Positions 35,902-48,269 of a DNA stretch of 64,000 bases are shown piece after piece (the first letter of the stretch is position 1; each line of letters starts with the position of its first letter). Made by a program: the position numbers and the translations under genes. Source of the stretch: Ipomoea triloba (lineage: Eukaryota; Streptophyta; Magnoliopsida; Solanales; Convolvulaceae); the NCBI RefSeq assembly GCF_003576645.1, contig NC_044919.1, positions 168,355 through 232,354 of the forward strand, given 5' to 3'. The notes below the pieces were generated by a model that was given only the letters and a program-made list of their open reading frames with translations, searched no databases and was not told where the DNA came from.

Positions 35902-37568
35902 ATGACACCGAGCGGTCGCCGGAGGAGCAGGATCTGTTAGAAAGAAGTACGAAAAAGTCTAAACGGGGCCGAGAACAAGAGGACAGAGTTGGATTTAAGC
36001 CGGATGATGAAATCATCCAAGAAACTCCAGTATCTGCCGGGTTGAAATCGCCGGAATCTGCACAGTGGCGAACTCCAGCGGCGATACCCAGCCATGCATG
36101 GCATCAAGAAAAGCCCCAGGAGCGGCCTGAGGACGAGCTGGTCTCGGATGAAGAAGCGATGAACGAGGATGAAGCAGATCCGATGTGCCCCGTAATTCCG
36201 GTATCGAAAGAAGAGAAAGAGAGGCTCCGTCGGCCATGGAGAAGATCCCTCATTGTCAAAGTTCTTGGGCGAAAAGTCAGCTACTCATACCTGAAACAGA
36301 GGTTATTCAAGATGTGGAGACCGGAGGCGACATTCGAGTTGATAACTCTGGATTCAGACTTCTTCTTGGCTAAATTCGAAGCGCTACGAGATTACGAGTT
36401 CGCCAAGTTCGAAGGCCCATGGATGATCATGGACCATTACCTGGTTGTCCAAGAATGGAAACCCAATTTTGACCCAAGGGATTCAAGAACGAGTAAGCTG
36501 CTCGCGTGGGTGAGATTTCCGGCTCTCCCTGTAGAATATTTTGATGACGACTTTTTGGTCAAGATAGGGAAGAATGTGGGAAGACCTATTAGAGTGGATA
36601 ATACAACAAGCCTTGTCTCTAAGGGAAGCTTCGCTAGGATCTGTGTAGAAATTGACATATCCAAACCCCTAATTTCGAAATTCACACTTGAGCAGAAGGT
36701 ATGGCCGATTGTGTATGAAGGACTGCACATGGTATGTTTCAGCTGCGGATTATATGGGCACAGGGCAGAGCAGTGTGGAAAAGGGTCGCCAAAGACATCG
36801 GAGGCTCCGGCGGCGGAACAGAACCCGGGGCAAAACAGAGGGGCTCAATCGACAACTCGGTATGGACCTATGAACATATCCCAGACTGCAGTTCATATGT
36901 TTAAAGGTGACTTTGGTCCCTGGATGCTGGTATCAAGGAAAGAGAGAAGAGGCAGAGGAAGGGGAGGGGGCCGTCCAACTACAGGCCACCAACAGTATGC
37001 GAACGCACCATACACCCCAAGATTCCCGCAGGGAGTAACCGGGACCCATTCAAGGTTTGCATTATTAGAAGGGGTAGAAGAAGAGGAGCAGAACTCAATG
37101 CAAGAAGAACGAGGAAATGCAGCAAATGCCCTCTACTCAACTGTGGCCCTCCCTAGGATTAGGACTAACCAACAACAGAAGCAGACAAGGGAGCACCAAT
37201 TCGCTTTTGGTGGGCAGCAGGGTGCTAGCGGCTATCCGAGTCAACCAATGAGATACAATACACCCCAGCGAGGAGGGCATAGCCTGAGGGGTGGCAGAGG
37301 AGGGAGATCAAGGCAAGCGGCAGCCGAGACGGAACACACAGTAGTACGAGGATACAATAAAGGAAAGAGCATAGTAAGCACTGTCGTTGGTATGGAGGCT
37401 GAGCAACCGGAATGCTCACAGCCCGTCCCTGACAACACCCTGTTAGGAGAACCACCCGACGTGCCTAGAATCTTTGATAATGATGAACCTCCTGATGAAG
37501 CGATGGAGGACATGGAGAATGAACCGGGTCGTTCTGACCCCGTGTCTGCTGCCCAGCGGCGCTCTTGA
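35902..37568 (+). CDS. LINE ORF1: DUF4283 and CCHC zinc-knuckle gag-like protein
   Basis: One open frame runs from about 35886 to the stop at 37566-37568. No ATG opens this frame at its start. An ATG at 35869 lies in a neighbouring frame, which suggests a one-base indel near 35900, so the true start is uncertain. Domains in order: an acidic leader, a DUF4283 domain (PWRRSLIVKVLGRK, then the FAKFEGPWMIMDHYLVV block), and a zinc knuckle with C-x2-C-x4-H-x4-C spacing (CFSCGLYGHRAEQC). A Gly/Arg/Gln-rich tail follows. Such proteins bind the element RNA to form the retrotransposition particle. ORF2 begins 34 bases later. Confidence 0.8.
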
Positions 37569-37602
37569 GCGCTCATGGTTTGGTTTTTTGTTTTATGTTA
37601 AT

Positions 37603-40600
37603 ATGATATGTCTAGTATGGAACTGTCAGGGTGCGGCATCAAATCCCTTTCGCCGTGCTCTGAAAAATTATTCTCGTATGTATAATGCTTCGATTGTGTG
37701 TCTATTAGAGCCTAAAGTGTCAGGGAACCAAGCGAATACTATATGTTCCAGCCTTGGATTTGAAGACTGGGTTCGGGTGGAAGCTGTCGGTTTCTCGGGT
37801 GGCATTTGGATTTTCTGGAACCCCATGGTTAATGTCAGTGTGTTAAAAACTCATCCCCAATTTGTCAATTTGCAGGTTGACGACAAGAGATCTCAACCTT
37901 GGCTACTAACTATAGTATACGGCAGTCCTAACCTCATGCTACGTAGAAGATTGTTTACAGATTTATCATTGCAGAACCTCGGCTCCCATCACCAATGGCT
38001 GGCAATTGGAGATTTTAATTCAGTAACAGGCTCTAATGAAGTTAGTAACTCGGAATGCTTCAACCAAACCAGATGTGCAGATTTTAATGAGTGGATCTTT
38101 CGAGAGGGACTGATGGATCTAAAATATCGAGGGGCCAAGTTCACTTGGACAGGAGGAGTGAACACTCAATCTTACAGAGCTGCAAGGTTGGATAGGGCAC
38201 TTGGAAATACGGAATGGCTCCTTCGTTTCCCCGATGCAATGATAGAACACCTACCAATGGTGGAATCAGACCACACTCCCTTGCTACTCAACACTAATCC
38301 AGGTGACAACCCGGGGGGGGGGGGAGAAGGAATTTTAGATTTAATGTGGCATGGACATTACACCATAATTTCCTAGAGCAAGTTCAAGCGGTATGGGATC
38401 TAGAAGAAGAATTGGGTACAAATAACAAACGTGTCGCTGAAACGCTTACTGAGTGGAACAAGAGGGTATTTGGGAATATATTTCATAGGAAGAAAAGGTT
38501 GCTGGCTAGGATAGGAGGGATACAACGGTGTTTATCTCATCAGATGAGTTCGAACCTTATGAAGTTGGACAAGAAATTACGGCTGGAACTTGAGATCACA
38601 CTCCAACAAGAAGAAATGTTGTGGTTTCAAAGGTCGAGAGAGGAGTGGATCACATCCGGCGATCGTAACACTAGGTTTTACCACTTAGCTACTTTGGTTA
38701 AAAATGGAGCTCATAAAAGTAACAAACTGAGAAGAGAGGATGGAAGCTTGATCATGGATGAGCATCAGATTATTGAATATATTCGAGTTCACTTTGAAAA
38801 ACTATTTACTGAAGAACAAAACTTGTATTACCAGCAACGGAGGCTTGTCCGATTCCCAAACCTGAGTAATGAAGAATGGCGAGAGATGAACAAGCCCCTC
38901 GAACCAGAGGAGATCAGGCATGCACTGTTTGAAATGGAAACATGCAAATCACCAGGACCGGATGGGTTCAGCGCAGTCTTCTACCAGAATGCATGGGCCA
39001 TAGTGGGAAGGTCGTTAGTAAAATTTGTCATGAAATTTTTCAATGATGGGATGCTGCCAACTGACTGTAATGACACGCTGATATGCCTAATCCCCAAGGT
39101 TCCGAATCCAGAAACAGTGAACCAATTAAGGCCTATAGGATTATGCAATGTCTCATATAAGTTGCTAACCAAGGTGATGGCGACACAGATGAAAGCAGGA
39201 CTTAAGAAACTGATTGGCCCATATCAATCGAGTTTTGTACCCGACCGACAAATCTCGGATAACATTCTTGTATTTCAGGAAGCATTGAACTCAATGAATA
39301 CGAAGCAGGCGGCATTAGGCTGGATAGTAATGAAAATAGATCTAGAAAAAGCATATGATAGGCTTTCCTGGAATTTTATTGATAACACGCTAGATGAGGC
39401 GGGTTTCAACGATGCTTGGAGAAGAAGAATCATGACCTACATATCCTCTTCAAGACTGGCTATCACGTGGAATGGTACTCAATCAGAATGGTTTAAACCA
39501 AGCCGTGGAATTAGACAGGGAGACCCCATCTCACCCTTATTATTTGTACTTTGCATTGAAAAAATTAGCCATATGATATGTGATTCTAACTCAAAGGGTG
39601 CATGGAAAGGAATTAAGATAACTAGACAAGGTCCTATACTTACCCATTTACTTTTTGCAGATGACATGGTGCTGTTTGGGGAGGCTTCACAAATGCAAGC
39701 TACAGAGATGAAAAGATGCTTGGACGAATTCTGCATGATGTCTGGACAAAGAGTGAATTACAACAAGTCTAGCATTTATTTCTCTAAGAACACCTCACCT
39801 GATGTGCAGCAACAGATAGTAGAATTGACTGGGATCCCGAAGGTCTCAAATCTAGGAAAATATCTAGGAATACCATCGATTCACGGCAGATTAAAAAATG
39901 ATTCATTCTCAGGGATCCTCGAAAGAATGCAAAGCAAACTAGCAGGTTGGAAATCGAAAACTTTGTCACTAGCTGGTAGACAGGTGTTGGCACAGTCAAT
40001 CCTCTCATCGATCCCGTTTTACACAATGCAAACCACACTAATTCCCACAGGAGTCATCAACAGCATGGAGAAATTAACCAGAAGCTTCTTATGGGGCAAC
40101 TTGGATGGGGAAAGAAGGTGCAACTTGGTTAGTTGGGACAAAGTTACTAGAAGCAAAGAGAATGGTGGCTTGGGGATTCGGAGGCTCGCCGAGATGAATA
40201 TAGCATTTCTTGCGAAGTTGGGATGGCGATTAATGATGAATGAAGATAGCTTGTGGGTCCGGGTGTTTAAAGCGAAGTACGCGATCCATTCAACGGATTG
40301 CACGCTATGGAGGTCAAAACCCAATATGTCAAATGCATGGCGTGGTATTCTTAAGGCAGTCCCTACCCTACAACATGGCATCAGAAAACTAGTGAGGAAT
40401 GGTAGAAATACGCTGTTTTGGAAAGATGTTTGGCTAGGTGATACACAACTTCAGAACATATCCCATTCCCCGATCCCACCAGAAGATATCAACAGGTCGG
40501 TGGCTGAGTACTGGGACACAGGGTGGAAGTGGAGTGAACTTCAGAATCTATTACCAAGTGAATGTTTGAACAGTATGGCAGCTGTTATAATTTCTGAAGA

Positions 40601-41726
40601 GGATGGCGAGGCAGATTTGACGGGGTGGAAAGGAGTCTCGAAGGAAACCTTCACGGTAAGTTCAGCATACATCATTACGGCAAACGAAGGAACATCAATA
40701 GAAGCAGCCAAATGGAATGGTATTTGGAAATTGAAGATCCCAAATCGGATCAAGACATTTATCTGGTTAGTTAGGCATGGGAAAGTTCTCACTAATGAAA
40801 ATAGAAGGAAAAGAGGGTTAACAGAGGATGACAGATGCTGGTACTGCCCTCATGCGGTTGAAGATGCAGATCATGTGCTACGTCACTGCCCCCTAGCAGC
40901 AATGGTATGGGCTAAAATATTGCCAAGACATCACACAAGCCATTTAACTCGCCCATTCCTAGAATGGATAGACAATGGTATATCATTCAGAAGCACTGGG
41001 AACAACCCAGGAGATGACAAAGTTTTATTCGCTATCACGTTATGGTGGATTTGGAAGTGGCGCACTGATGCCATCTTCAATAGTAAGACGATCCCTGTGC
41101 AAGCCAAAATCAACTGGATTATGACCTAGTGGTGCGAGATCAACAGCGCATTCAACAGAGCTGAGAATCAACAAAAGGTAGCACATCAAAGAAACTGGAA
41201 GAAGATGTGTTGGGCAAAACCACAGGAAGGATTTATGAAGATGAATGTTGATGGTTCAGTAAATCTGGTGAATAGCAGAGCGGGCTGTGGAGGAGTTTTA
41301 AGAGGAAGCAATGGGGAATGGAGAGGTGGCTTTGTAAACACCATTGGGAATTGCACACCGATTCAAGCCGAGGCATGGGCGCTCTTACGGGGCATCCAAG
41401 TTGCGAACCAGTTGGGATGCAGAAAAGTAGTCTTCGAATGCGACTCGAAAGAGGTGGTGGAGTTCATGAACAAGAACGCCACAGCCAACACGGCCATCCA
41501 TAATATTTTAACAGCCTGTAAGAGGGAACTACGACAAATTGAAATATGGATGATAGCATGGGTTGCACGGGAACAGAACATCACAGCGGACAAACTGGCA
41601 AGTATGGCTTGCACGACTGGCGGTGGTCTCCACATACTCAAGGAACCACCAGATGTAATAAAGGGTACGTTAGATGATGAAGCAGCAGGAATTCCTTGTT
41701 GGAGAAACGTCTATGTAAATTGTTAA
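37603..41726 (+). pseudogene. LINE ORF2: endonuclease, reverse transcriptase, RNase H; two lesions
   Basis: Starts MICLVWNCQG. The APE-type endonuclease carries GDFN and ends near SDHTPLL. The frame changes at a run of 12 G (38313-38324), after which the reverse transcriptase follows, with the block FADDMVLF, the fingers motif GPDGFSA, and a C-terminal zinc-binding CWYC...HVLRHC region. An in-frame TAG at 41127-41129 then separates the RNase H domain (NVDGS, AEAWAL, ECDSKEVV, TADKLASM). The G-run shift could be a real mutation or a homopolymer sequencing error; the TAG is probably real. The protein functions in target-primed reverse transcription. Confidence 0.9.
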
Positions 41727-42654
41727 TACAACGTAATGAACACCATGGGTAACCCCCTTCTAAGTGAAATAAAAAAAATATAATTGATCAAATTGTAGTA
41801 TACATATTAAGATGGAAAGCACCCAACGTACTGTTGGTCTTGCAGGTTGATATGAAATTGAGGATAATTGTGGCGCGATTTCTGCGGCTGAAACAAAGGA
41901 GTTGGCGCAGAGGAAACGCCCAGATATGGAACCATTTGGTGCTTTTATGGCGAAGATATGAGCATCGCACACATCTTGTATGTGTACGATTGGGATTTTC
42001 CCCAGCAAATTTCAGTGACTTGTGTCAATTCTCGTGGTGGATGAGATGTGAAAACAGAACCGACACAGAGAAGGGACAATACCATAAACACGTATCTCCT
42101 CCCACAACCCCCAATGTTTCAGCTGCAAATTCTTATCTTCATTTCAACTTCACAAACAAATCATTCTTAAAACATACATACATACATACATAAATAGTAT
42201 TTGAACATAACATGCTGTTTGGAACAGGAAACTATTAACTGTAGTTTAGTTAAGGAGATTGCACAACTTCTTGGCGCATTCTAGACTTCCACTAAGTATC
42301 ATCTTATAATCATATTTGTACTCAAATCCTGCTTCTTCCAACTTTCTTGAACCCCATTTTGTCTCCCTCATTGAATCCTCAATGAACCTGACACAAAAGC
42401 ACACATTCAAACGTTTTAATCTCCAAGTTGCATTGGCACCTTTAACAGTACGGTAACATAGTACTCACTCTTGAGGGATGGTAATGAGGGGGGAATGCTG
42501 CTGATAGTAAGAGGCAATCTTGATGGATTTTAGGTAGTGGTTAGCACAAAGAAACCTGCCATTGATGTCTGAATTCTCGATGCAGAAAACATGTGCTGCA
42601 GTTACATCTTGTATATGTACAAGTGGAACTTTTGACAGCAATTCCTCTAAAAAC

Positions 42655-43443
42655 TGTTGGGAAAAATCCCACTGCCCGTGACAATCAAAATCACACACCC
42701 GACACGGTGCACAAATACGAGATAATATATAATAGCACAAAAATAAATATGAATACAAGGAACACAAGATTTACGTGGAAAACCCCAAAACGACGGGGAA
42801 AAAACCACGGGCCACCAACAACAACAATTTCCACTATCACAAATCTCGGGTACAAAGTTTTAGGCTACCACATGAGCCATACATCCACAAATCATCAAAT
42901 ACAACAACTCCTAGGCCAAAACATTCTTCAATATTCACTGGCTAAAAGGAATAATATCTCGTACTCAAAATATTCAATCTCCAAGACTAGGATAAAAATG
43001 AATACAAATATTACGAGATTATCCAAAGAGATGCCTGGAATAAATACAAGCTGACCTCAAATATTTGATAAAAATAGTACCCAAGAGCTTCGGCAAATCC
43101 ACGACAAAGTTGCGCCAAAAATGAAGAAGAAAGAAAATAGATGATTTTTCTTCTTCCTTGGAACTCTTGCTGCCGAAAGAAAAATTAGAGGAAGAAAGTG
43201 GATTTCCTCTTCTGCCTTATGCTTCTGCCGAAAAAAAAATGGAATGAATGGGAAAACAAAAATTCACTTTTTCCTTCTCACAACTGCCTTAATGGAATGG
43301 GAACAATACATATATCAAGGAAATTGGTTTCCTTGTCTTCACATGCTGACAAAGTGTGCTGCCAACCACTTCCCTTTTCCTTCCACTACAATTTGTATTT
43401 TTGTTATTTTATTTATTCCTTTTCACATAGGAGGGACCCAACA
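42655..43443 (-). mobile_element. Solo LTR of a Ty1-copia-like retrotransposon
   Basis: A 789 bp sequence with ends TGTTGGG...CCCAACA and a 5 bp target duplication AAAAC (42650-42654 and 43444-43448). No internal genes, primer-binding site or second LTR are present, so it is a solo LTR left by recombination. On the minus strand the 3' part contains TTTTCCACGTAAATCTTGTG, a U5-type motif common in plant copia LTRs, which sets the orientation. It interrupts exon 4 of reductase copy B. Confidence 0.88.
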
Positions 43444-44116
43444 AAAACCTCAGCATTTCATACCTATTCTTGTCCCTTGCAACCTGTGAGACGATCAACC
43501 CCACGCTTTCAGATATCACAGATTGAAGTGTCTCACAGCCTCCAACTAGGCCACAAACAAGAGACACCACTTGTATCCCTCTCCCATTGTAGCTCAGCAC
43601 TTCTTTCTCTGCTGCTATCTTTGACTGCGTATACTTCTGCAAAGAGAGCATCAACAAAACTACTGCACCCAGAAATCAAGAAACAAAAAAAAAGAAGCTG
43701 CAGATATATACAAACATACATACCGCAAACAAATCAACGTGGTGGTAAGGGGTTGGGAAATTGGAAGGAGTCCAACAAGTCTCGTCCATGGAGTCCTTGA
43801 AACTGGTAACGTCTTCGTGGCTCAGTGGAGCTGCAGCCATGACAGTGGCAGTGTAGATGAGTTTCTTCACAGTCCCTGATCTTATACACGCATCCACAAT
43901 ACTCCTCACCCCATCCACTGCTGCCTCAGATGTGTTCTTGTACTACAGACAGACAACATATAGTCTGTCATATGTTGAACTAACATTTCTCTAAAATTAA
44001 AATATGTTTGATTCATGAAATTGCAAAAATATAATTTGTAGACAGCTCCAAAATCTATTTTTTAAGACAATGGAAAGGACAACTGACAGAGTACATGAAT
44101 CTACACAAATTATGCC

Positions 44117-44360
44117 TCTTTGATAAATAGTTAGCCTATTAGTCAAAATTGGCTTATTTGACTTGGTTAAAAAATCAATATAAATGCTTGTTTATAACTC
44201 CAAAATGCTTGAAAAGCAACTTTTTCAATTAGTTTTTTGAAAAAAGAAATTATACCAAGCAGCTATTAGCTAACAACTAATTTACCAAACACTTTTCTAC
44301 AATTATCAATTAATTATACCCTCTAATCCAATCAGCTAATCTAGCAACCATTACCAAACA
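44117..44360. mobile_element. hAT-like MITE in intron 2 of reductase copy B
   Basis: About 244 bp, present in copy B but absent from the same intron of copy A. It is related to the element at 29992-30211. The ends TTTGATAAATAGTTAGC and GCTAG...TTACCAAAC form an imperfect inverted repeat. Boundaries are approximate. Confidence 0.7.
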
Positions 44361-45747
44361 TTGACAGTAACACAGAAACAGAACCTTAGAGCTTTGGTGG
44401 CTGTGGAGAAGAGGAGTAGCCAAATGGAGCACCACTTGACAGCCATGAATGGCGGGAACAAATTCATCTGCTCTGTATATATCTGCCTCAAAAAGTTTCA
44501 GATTCGTTTCTCCACCAGGTAGTCCTTTGAGAAGCCCTACCTTGGTGGAATCACCTATACATTTTACTCAAAAAAATCAGATTTTTAGACCACATTAAAG
44601 AAGCAAGATAGACATTAATGGAGGGTATTTGTTTCACCTAAATTCCTGAGAGTGGCATGCACTGTATAGCCTCTGCTCAATAAGGTTTTGATGAGAAAAG
44701 AGGCCAGGTAACCTGCACCTCCGGTCTTCTTCTTCTTCTTCTTCAGTGTACTCTTATGTAAGGTTAGATATTCATCATTTTATCGTGTTAAATAGTAGTA
44801 GTGGACTTTTCCACCATTAAAAAATGTTTGGGCGGATTTTAAATTAATTTTATTTTATAATAATGGTGATATTGAATACTTGTACAAAGCTAATCAATTG
44901 AGACAAATTAAACATTTGAAGTAGCGATTTCATCAGGCAACGGCAAATGTCAAAACTCAAAAGGGTAGAGATAGTGCTATTACACTAATATAATACGGAG
45001 TATCTAAATTTGCAGGCCAAGCCATGGTCATGGACTCATGGTGAATGATTAATTGTCAGTGACAAGCTAAAATAATACTATGGATCTCACTTAATGCACC
45101 TAGAGATATTAATGTTAGCTTCAAATTGATAGGTTGGTCTGATAAGATCTCACTTGCCTTCACCTCTCATCTGCCATTCTATACATACATGTAGTCTTGG
45201 TATTATCATGACTGACTGGTCCTGGGCCTCAGGCTCGGGCCTTCATATTAAAATAGTATGCAAGGCAAATCGCCCAATTAAGCCCAACCCATCACCATAA
45301 ACTAAACTTAAGGAGGAAGCAACCTACACCGTACCTCTGGCCCATATTGGGAACATTGATAACGATAGAGTGAACAACGGGCCATATTTATATCAATTCC
45401 GTAAACAAATACTCCGTCGTATTCATAAGTAGTGCACGACAACCCATAATTGTCCTCCTTCCATTTACGTCTGTCACTTTCTCATATCACTTTGAATTTT
45501 TTCTCCTTTTTTTTTTTTTTTATTTTAAAGAAAAAACAGCATATCATTAATAAACATTAAGCATAAGAGAATTACATATAAAAGGAGGATCATAAAACCA
45601 CTCCAAGCGATATACAAGGGATTCCCTTGCTAGATAGTGGCAGCTTAACAAACTTGATAAAACACATTAGTTAATTGATAATATCCAAAACAAAAAAGAC
45701 ATAATACATATAGATTCAATTTATGTATTTTGATTTGGCTTGGGTGG

Positions 45748-47145
45748 TTAGAGATGTCCAAATCTCCTCCCACAGCTAATAGAATCATCTACCCCATCTT
45801 TCAAGGATTTTTTGTATGTGAACCCTTTGTGAAGAAGTTTTTCATAATTCAACACCACTTGTCGCTCATGATCATTCATAATGCAACTGCAACTAGTAAA
45901 TACATTAGTATTTAACATACGTGGTTTAAATCATAACTTATGTCACTTAACGTAACATACGATAATATAATTGATCAAATTGTAGTATATATATTAAGAT
46001 GGAAAGCACCGTACGTACTGTTGGTCTTGCAGGTTGACATGAAATTGAGGATAATTGTGGCGCAAATAGTTAGCGATTTCTGCAGCGGAAACGAAGGAGT
46101 TGGCGCAGAGGAAACGCCCATACATGGAACCATTTGGTGCTTTCATGGCGAAGATATGAGCATCGCACACATCTTCTATGTGTACGATTGGGATTTTCCC
46201 CAACAAATCCTCAACAAATTTCAGTGACTTGTGTCCAATCTCGTCGTCGATGAGATGTGAAAACAGAACCGACACAGAGTAGGGACAATACCATAAACAC
46301 GTATCTCCTCCCACAGCCCCCAATGCTAAGCTCACCACTTCTAATCCTTCTTCATCATTTCCAATTTTCAATATTTCTTTCTCCGCCAATGTCTTGCTTT
46401 CCATATAATCCTTCAATTTTATATATGTAGATAGATATGATGAAATTGATAAGTGATGTTTTTAATTTCCAGTGAAAAAGAGGATTAGGTTAAAATAGGT
46501 TGAGCTGTCTCGATCAATTATTACTGTGAACTTAGCGTACCATTAGGCTATCATTGGAATGGTGGAAAGGAAGAGGGAGAGGAGTCCAGCACGTTTCGTC
46601 CATGACGCCTTTGAAACCATTCCCGTCTTCTTTTAACGGCGAAGCGGCGCCGGTGGAGGCGGTATAGATCAGCCGCCGAACGCTTCCGCATCTACTGCAA
46701 GCATATGCCACGTTCTTCACTCCCTCCACTATTTCATCCACGTTCAACCTTCCGGCTTGCGGTGTGGGCGTTGCCACAAGGAACACAAATTCACAGCCAT
46801 TGATGGCCTGTTCGGATTTGTTTAAAAGATCAGCTTCGAACAACTTCAGTCGCTCATCGGCGCCGGCGAAGCTCTTCAGCAACCCCACCTTCGACTCCTC
46901 ACCTGCATATATATATGAATTATAAACAGATCGATCGAATTATTCATCATAAGATCAGATCAGGCGTTAGGTTTATTTAAGAAAAGGAGAAGCTAAGCTA
47001 GCTATATCGCCTGGCCTGCATACGTACTCAAGCTCCTAAGCGTTGCATGAACAGTGTAGCCTTCGTCTACAAGCTTCTTCACCAATGAAGAGCCCAAATA
47101 ACCTGCACCTCCGATTACACAAACCCTATGCCTGCTCTCCTCCAT
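45748..47145 (-). CDS. DFR/anthocyanidin reductase-like NAD(P)-dependent reductase, copy D (intact)
   Basis: Four exons on the minus strand: 47145-47028, 46902-46541, 46410-46019 and 45886-45748. Total 336 residues with GT-AG junctions and consistent phases. The Rossmann motif is IGGAGYLG (11-18, with Ile in place of the usual Thr). The catalytic residues are S122 in IYTAS and Y162-x3-K166 in YMESK. The last exon ends GRRFGHL. It differs clearly from copy A in sequence and lacks A's second intron (exons 2 and 3 are fused). It is therefore an older paralogue, not a recent copy. Substrate unknown; the family acts on phenolic or other carbonyl compounds. Copies C and E are its damaged duplicates. 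Confidence 0.88.
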
Positions 47146-48265
47146 TTCTAAGTTGCCTTCACCTCTTTAATTTCTTGCTTTATAGTCCACTCATGTCAAA
47201 TCACCATAGCTTACTCCTACCTAACTAAGTAGGTAAGAATTCGAACTTGTAACCTTGTACTTTGGATTGAACTTATAATCTTGTTATTACAAGTGTGGGT
47301 CTCTTATATTTTGACTAGAATTATTCCACCTATTCTGTGGACTCAAATCCACCTTATAGCATGATCAGAATCTAATTTACATATTGAATGTTGACAATTT
47401 ATATATTAAATGTTTATAGTATGTAAATTGTATTGGATTCACTTTGGAAGGTAGAGCGGAGTCTTGGTATAACTATTGTTCTATGTCTTCTTGTATTATC
47501 ATGACTGGTACTGGGCCTCAGACTCGGGCCTTTATATTAAACATTGTAATATAATGTCAACGATGGAAATTAGTATGCAAGGCAGCTGGCCCAACTAAGC
47601 CCAACTCATCACCATAGAGGAGCAACCTAGACCTCTGGCCCATATTCAAGCACGGATCAACGTGCGATATGTGTCCCTAACGAGGATTAGCATTTGTAAC
47701 ACATATACCCCTCCCCATTTATGAGGGTAGTAATTTGGACATTTACTCTCAGCAACGGAGAGAACCACTACCCTGCCTATGATAGAGCGACCATCATTAA
47801 CCATAGATCATGGAACATCGTGTAATGTGGATCACTGATATAATCATATAAGGTACATTTTTAATATAGTGAAGATACATTATTTGTTTACTATATGTAA
47901 ATTATTTTAATATACATTTAGTATATTAAAAATGTACTTTATGTAAATGGCCCACTTTGATAGATCATAGTTCATGGTATAATTTGTCATAGAGTCAACA
48001 ATGAGCTATAATTTGATTGATTATGTAAATAAATAATATTCACAAAGGACAATACCATTTATGGTAATAATGCTACTGCAATATATTTAGATAAATAAAC
48101 TACAAAATATAGCAATAGTTCTCAATACATAATGTTTGCGTGTCCCCCTACTTGTTACATGTGCTCAACTTTTATACTGTACAATAGTAACAACTACAAT
48201 GATGTGGATTAACAGCCTCATAATAAGTGCAACAGATTGCCTCTATAAGTGTCTAAGCTCCTCAA
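47146..48265. other. Spacer upstream of copy D, repeated upstream of copy E
   Basis: No gene. Sequence from here to about 48060 recurs with indels at 50488-51350, including ATTAAACATTGTAATATAAT, the CCTAGACCTCTGGCCCATAT-like tract and AATTATGTAAATAAATAATA. Copies D and E are thus a second tandem segmental duplication with their promoters included. A decayed minus-strand tRNA-like sequence is near 47230-47300 and at the matching place near 50690-50750. Confidence 0.7.
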
Positions 48266-48269
48266 TTAA

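Larger units (their letters stand above)
35869..41777 (+). mobile_element. LINE (L1-type) retrotransposon, near full length
   Basis: A 5.9 kb non-LTR element flanked by a perfect 16 bp target duplication, ATATAATTGATCAAAT, at 35853-35868 and 41778-41793. It ends in an A-rich tail. ORF1 (gag-like) and ORF2 (endonuclease, reverse transcriptase, RNase H) are on the plus strand. There is almost no 5' UTR: the element begins at an ATG (35869), so it may be slightly 5'-truncated. The 3' UTR is only about 50 bases. The exact target duplication and few lesions point to a recent insertion. It sits in the last intron of the already truncated reductase copy C. Confidence 0.95.
35624..42116 (-). pseudogene. 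Reductase copy C: truncated D-type gene split by a LINE
   Basis: Only the 3' part of a D-type reductase remains. The last exon is at 35757-35624 and a piece of the previous exon at 42116-41832; the intron between them holds the LINE. The exon at 41832 lacks an 11-base stretch and another block of about 10 bases relative to copy D, which shifts the frame. The last exon has small indels that bring early stops. The 5' half of the gene is missing: at 42114-42116 the sequence jumps from D-type coding DNA into the 3' flank of copy B. It cannot make a functional enzyme. Confidence 0.85.
42246..44725 (-). pseudogene. Reductase copy B: broken duplicate of copy A
   Basis: All five exons of copy A are recognisable: remnant exon 1 (44725-44638), exon 2 (44554-44385), exon 3 (43942-43724), exon 4 (43637-43449 plus 42649-42469) and exon 5 (42387-42246). 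Two lesions kill it. The start codon and the first few codons are deleted just before the Rossmann glycines. A 789 bp solo LTR interrupts exon 4. Apart from these, the frame and the catalytic residues (S in IYTAT, YTQSK) are largely kept. One extra His codon is present near the end of exon 3. An MITE sits in intron 2. The low divergence from copy A implies recent duplication. Confidence 0.9.
42117..46325. repeat. Segmental duplication unit 2 (copy B, spacer, 3' part of copy D)
   Basis: This stretch parallels 32776-35868 plus 41778-42116 once the LINE, the LTR and the MITE are set aside. Order in both: reductase A/B 3' flank, gene A/B, spacer, D-type last exon, D-type penultimate exon. The junction at 42114-42116 shares the three bases ATG between the two parents, so microhomology or unequal exchange is likely. 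Confidence 0.8.

Noticed and set aside
42655..43443. Possible complete small LTR retrotransposon or TRIM
   Set aside because: No second LTR, primer-binding site or internal region; 5 bp duplication directly at the single LTR ends fits a solo LTR.
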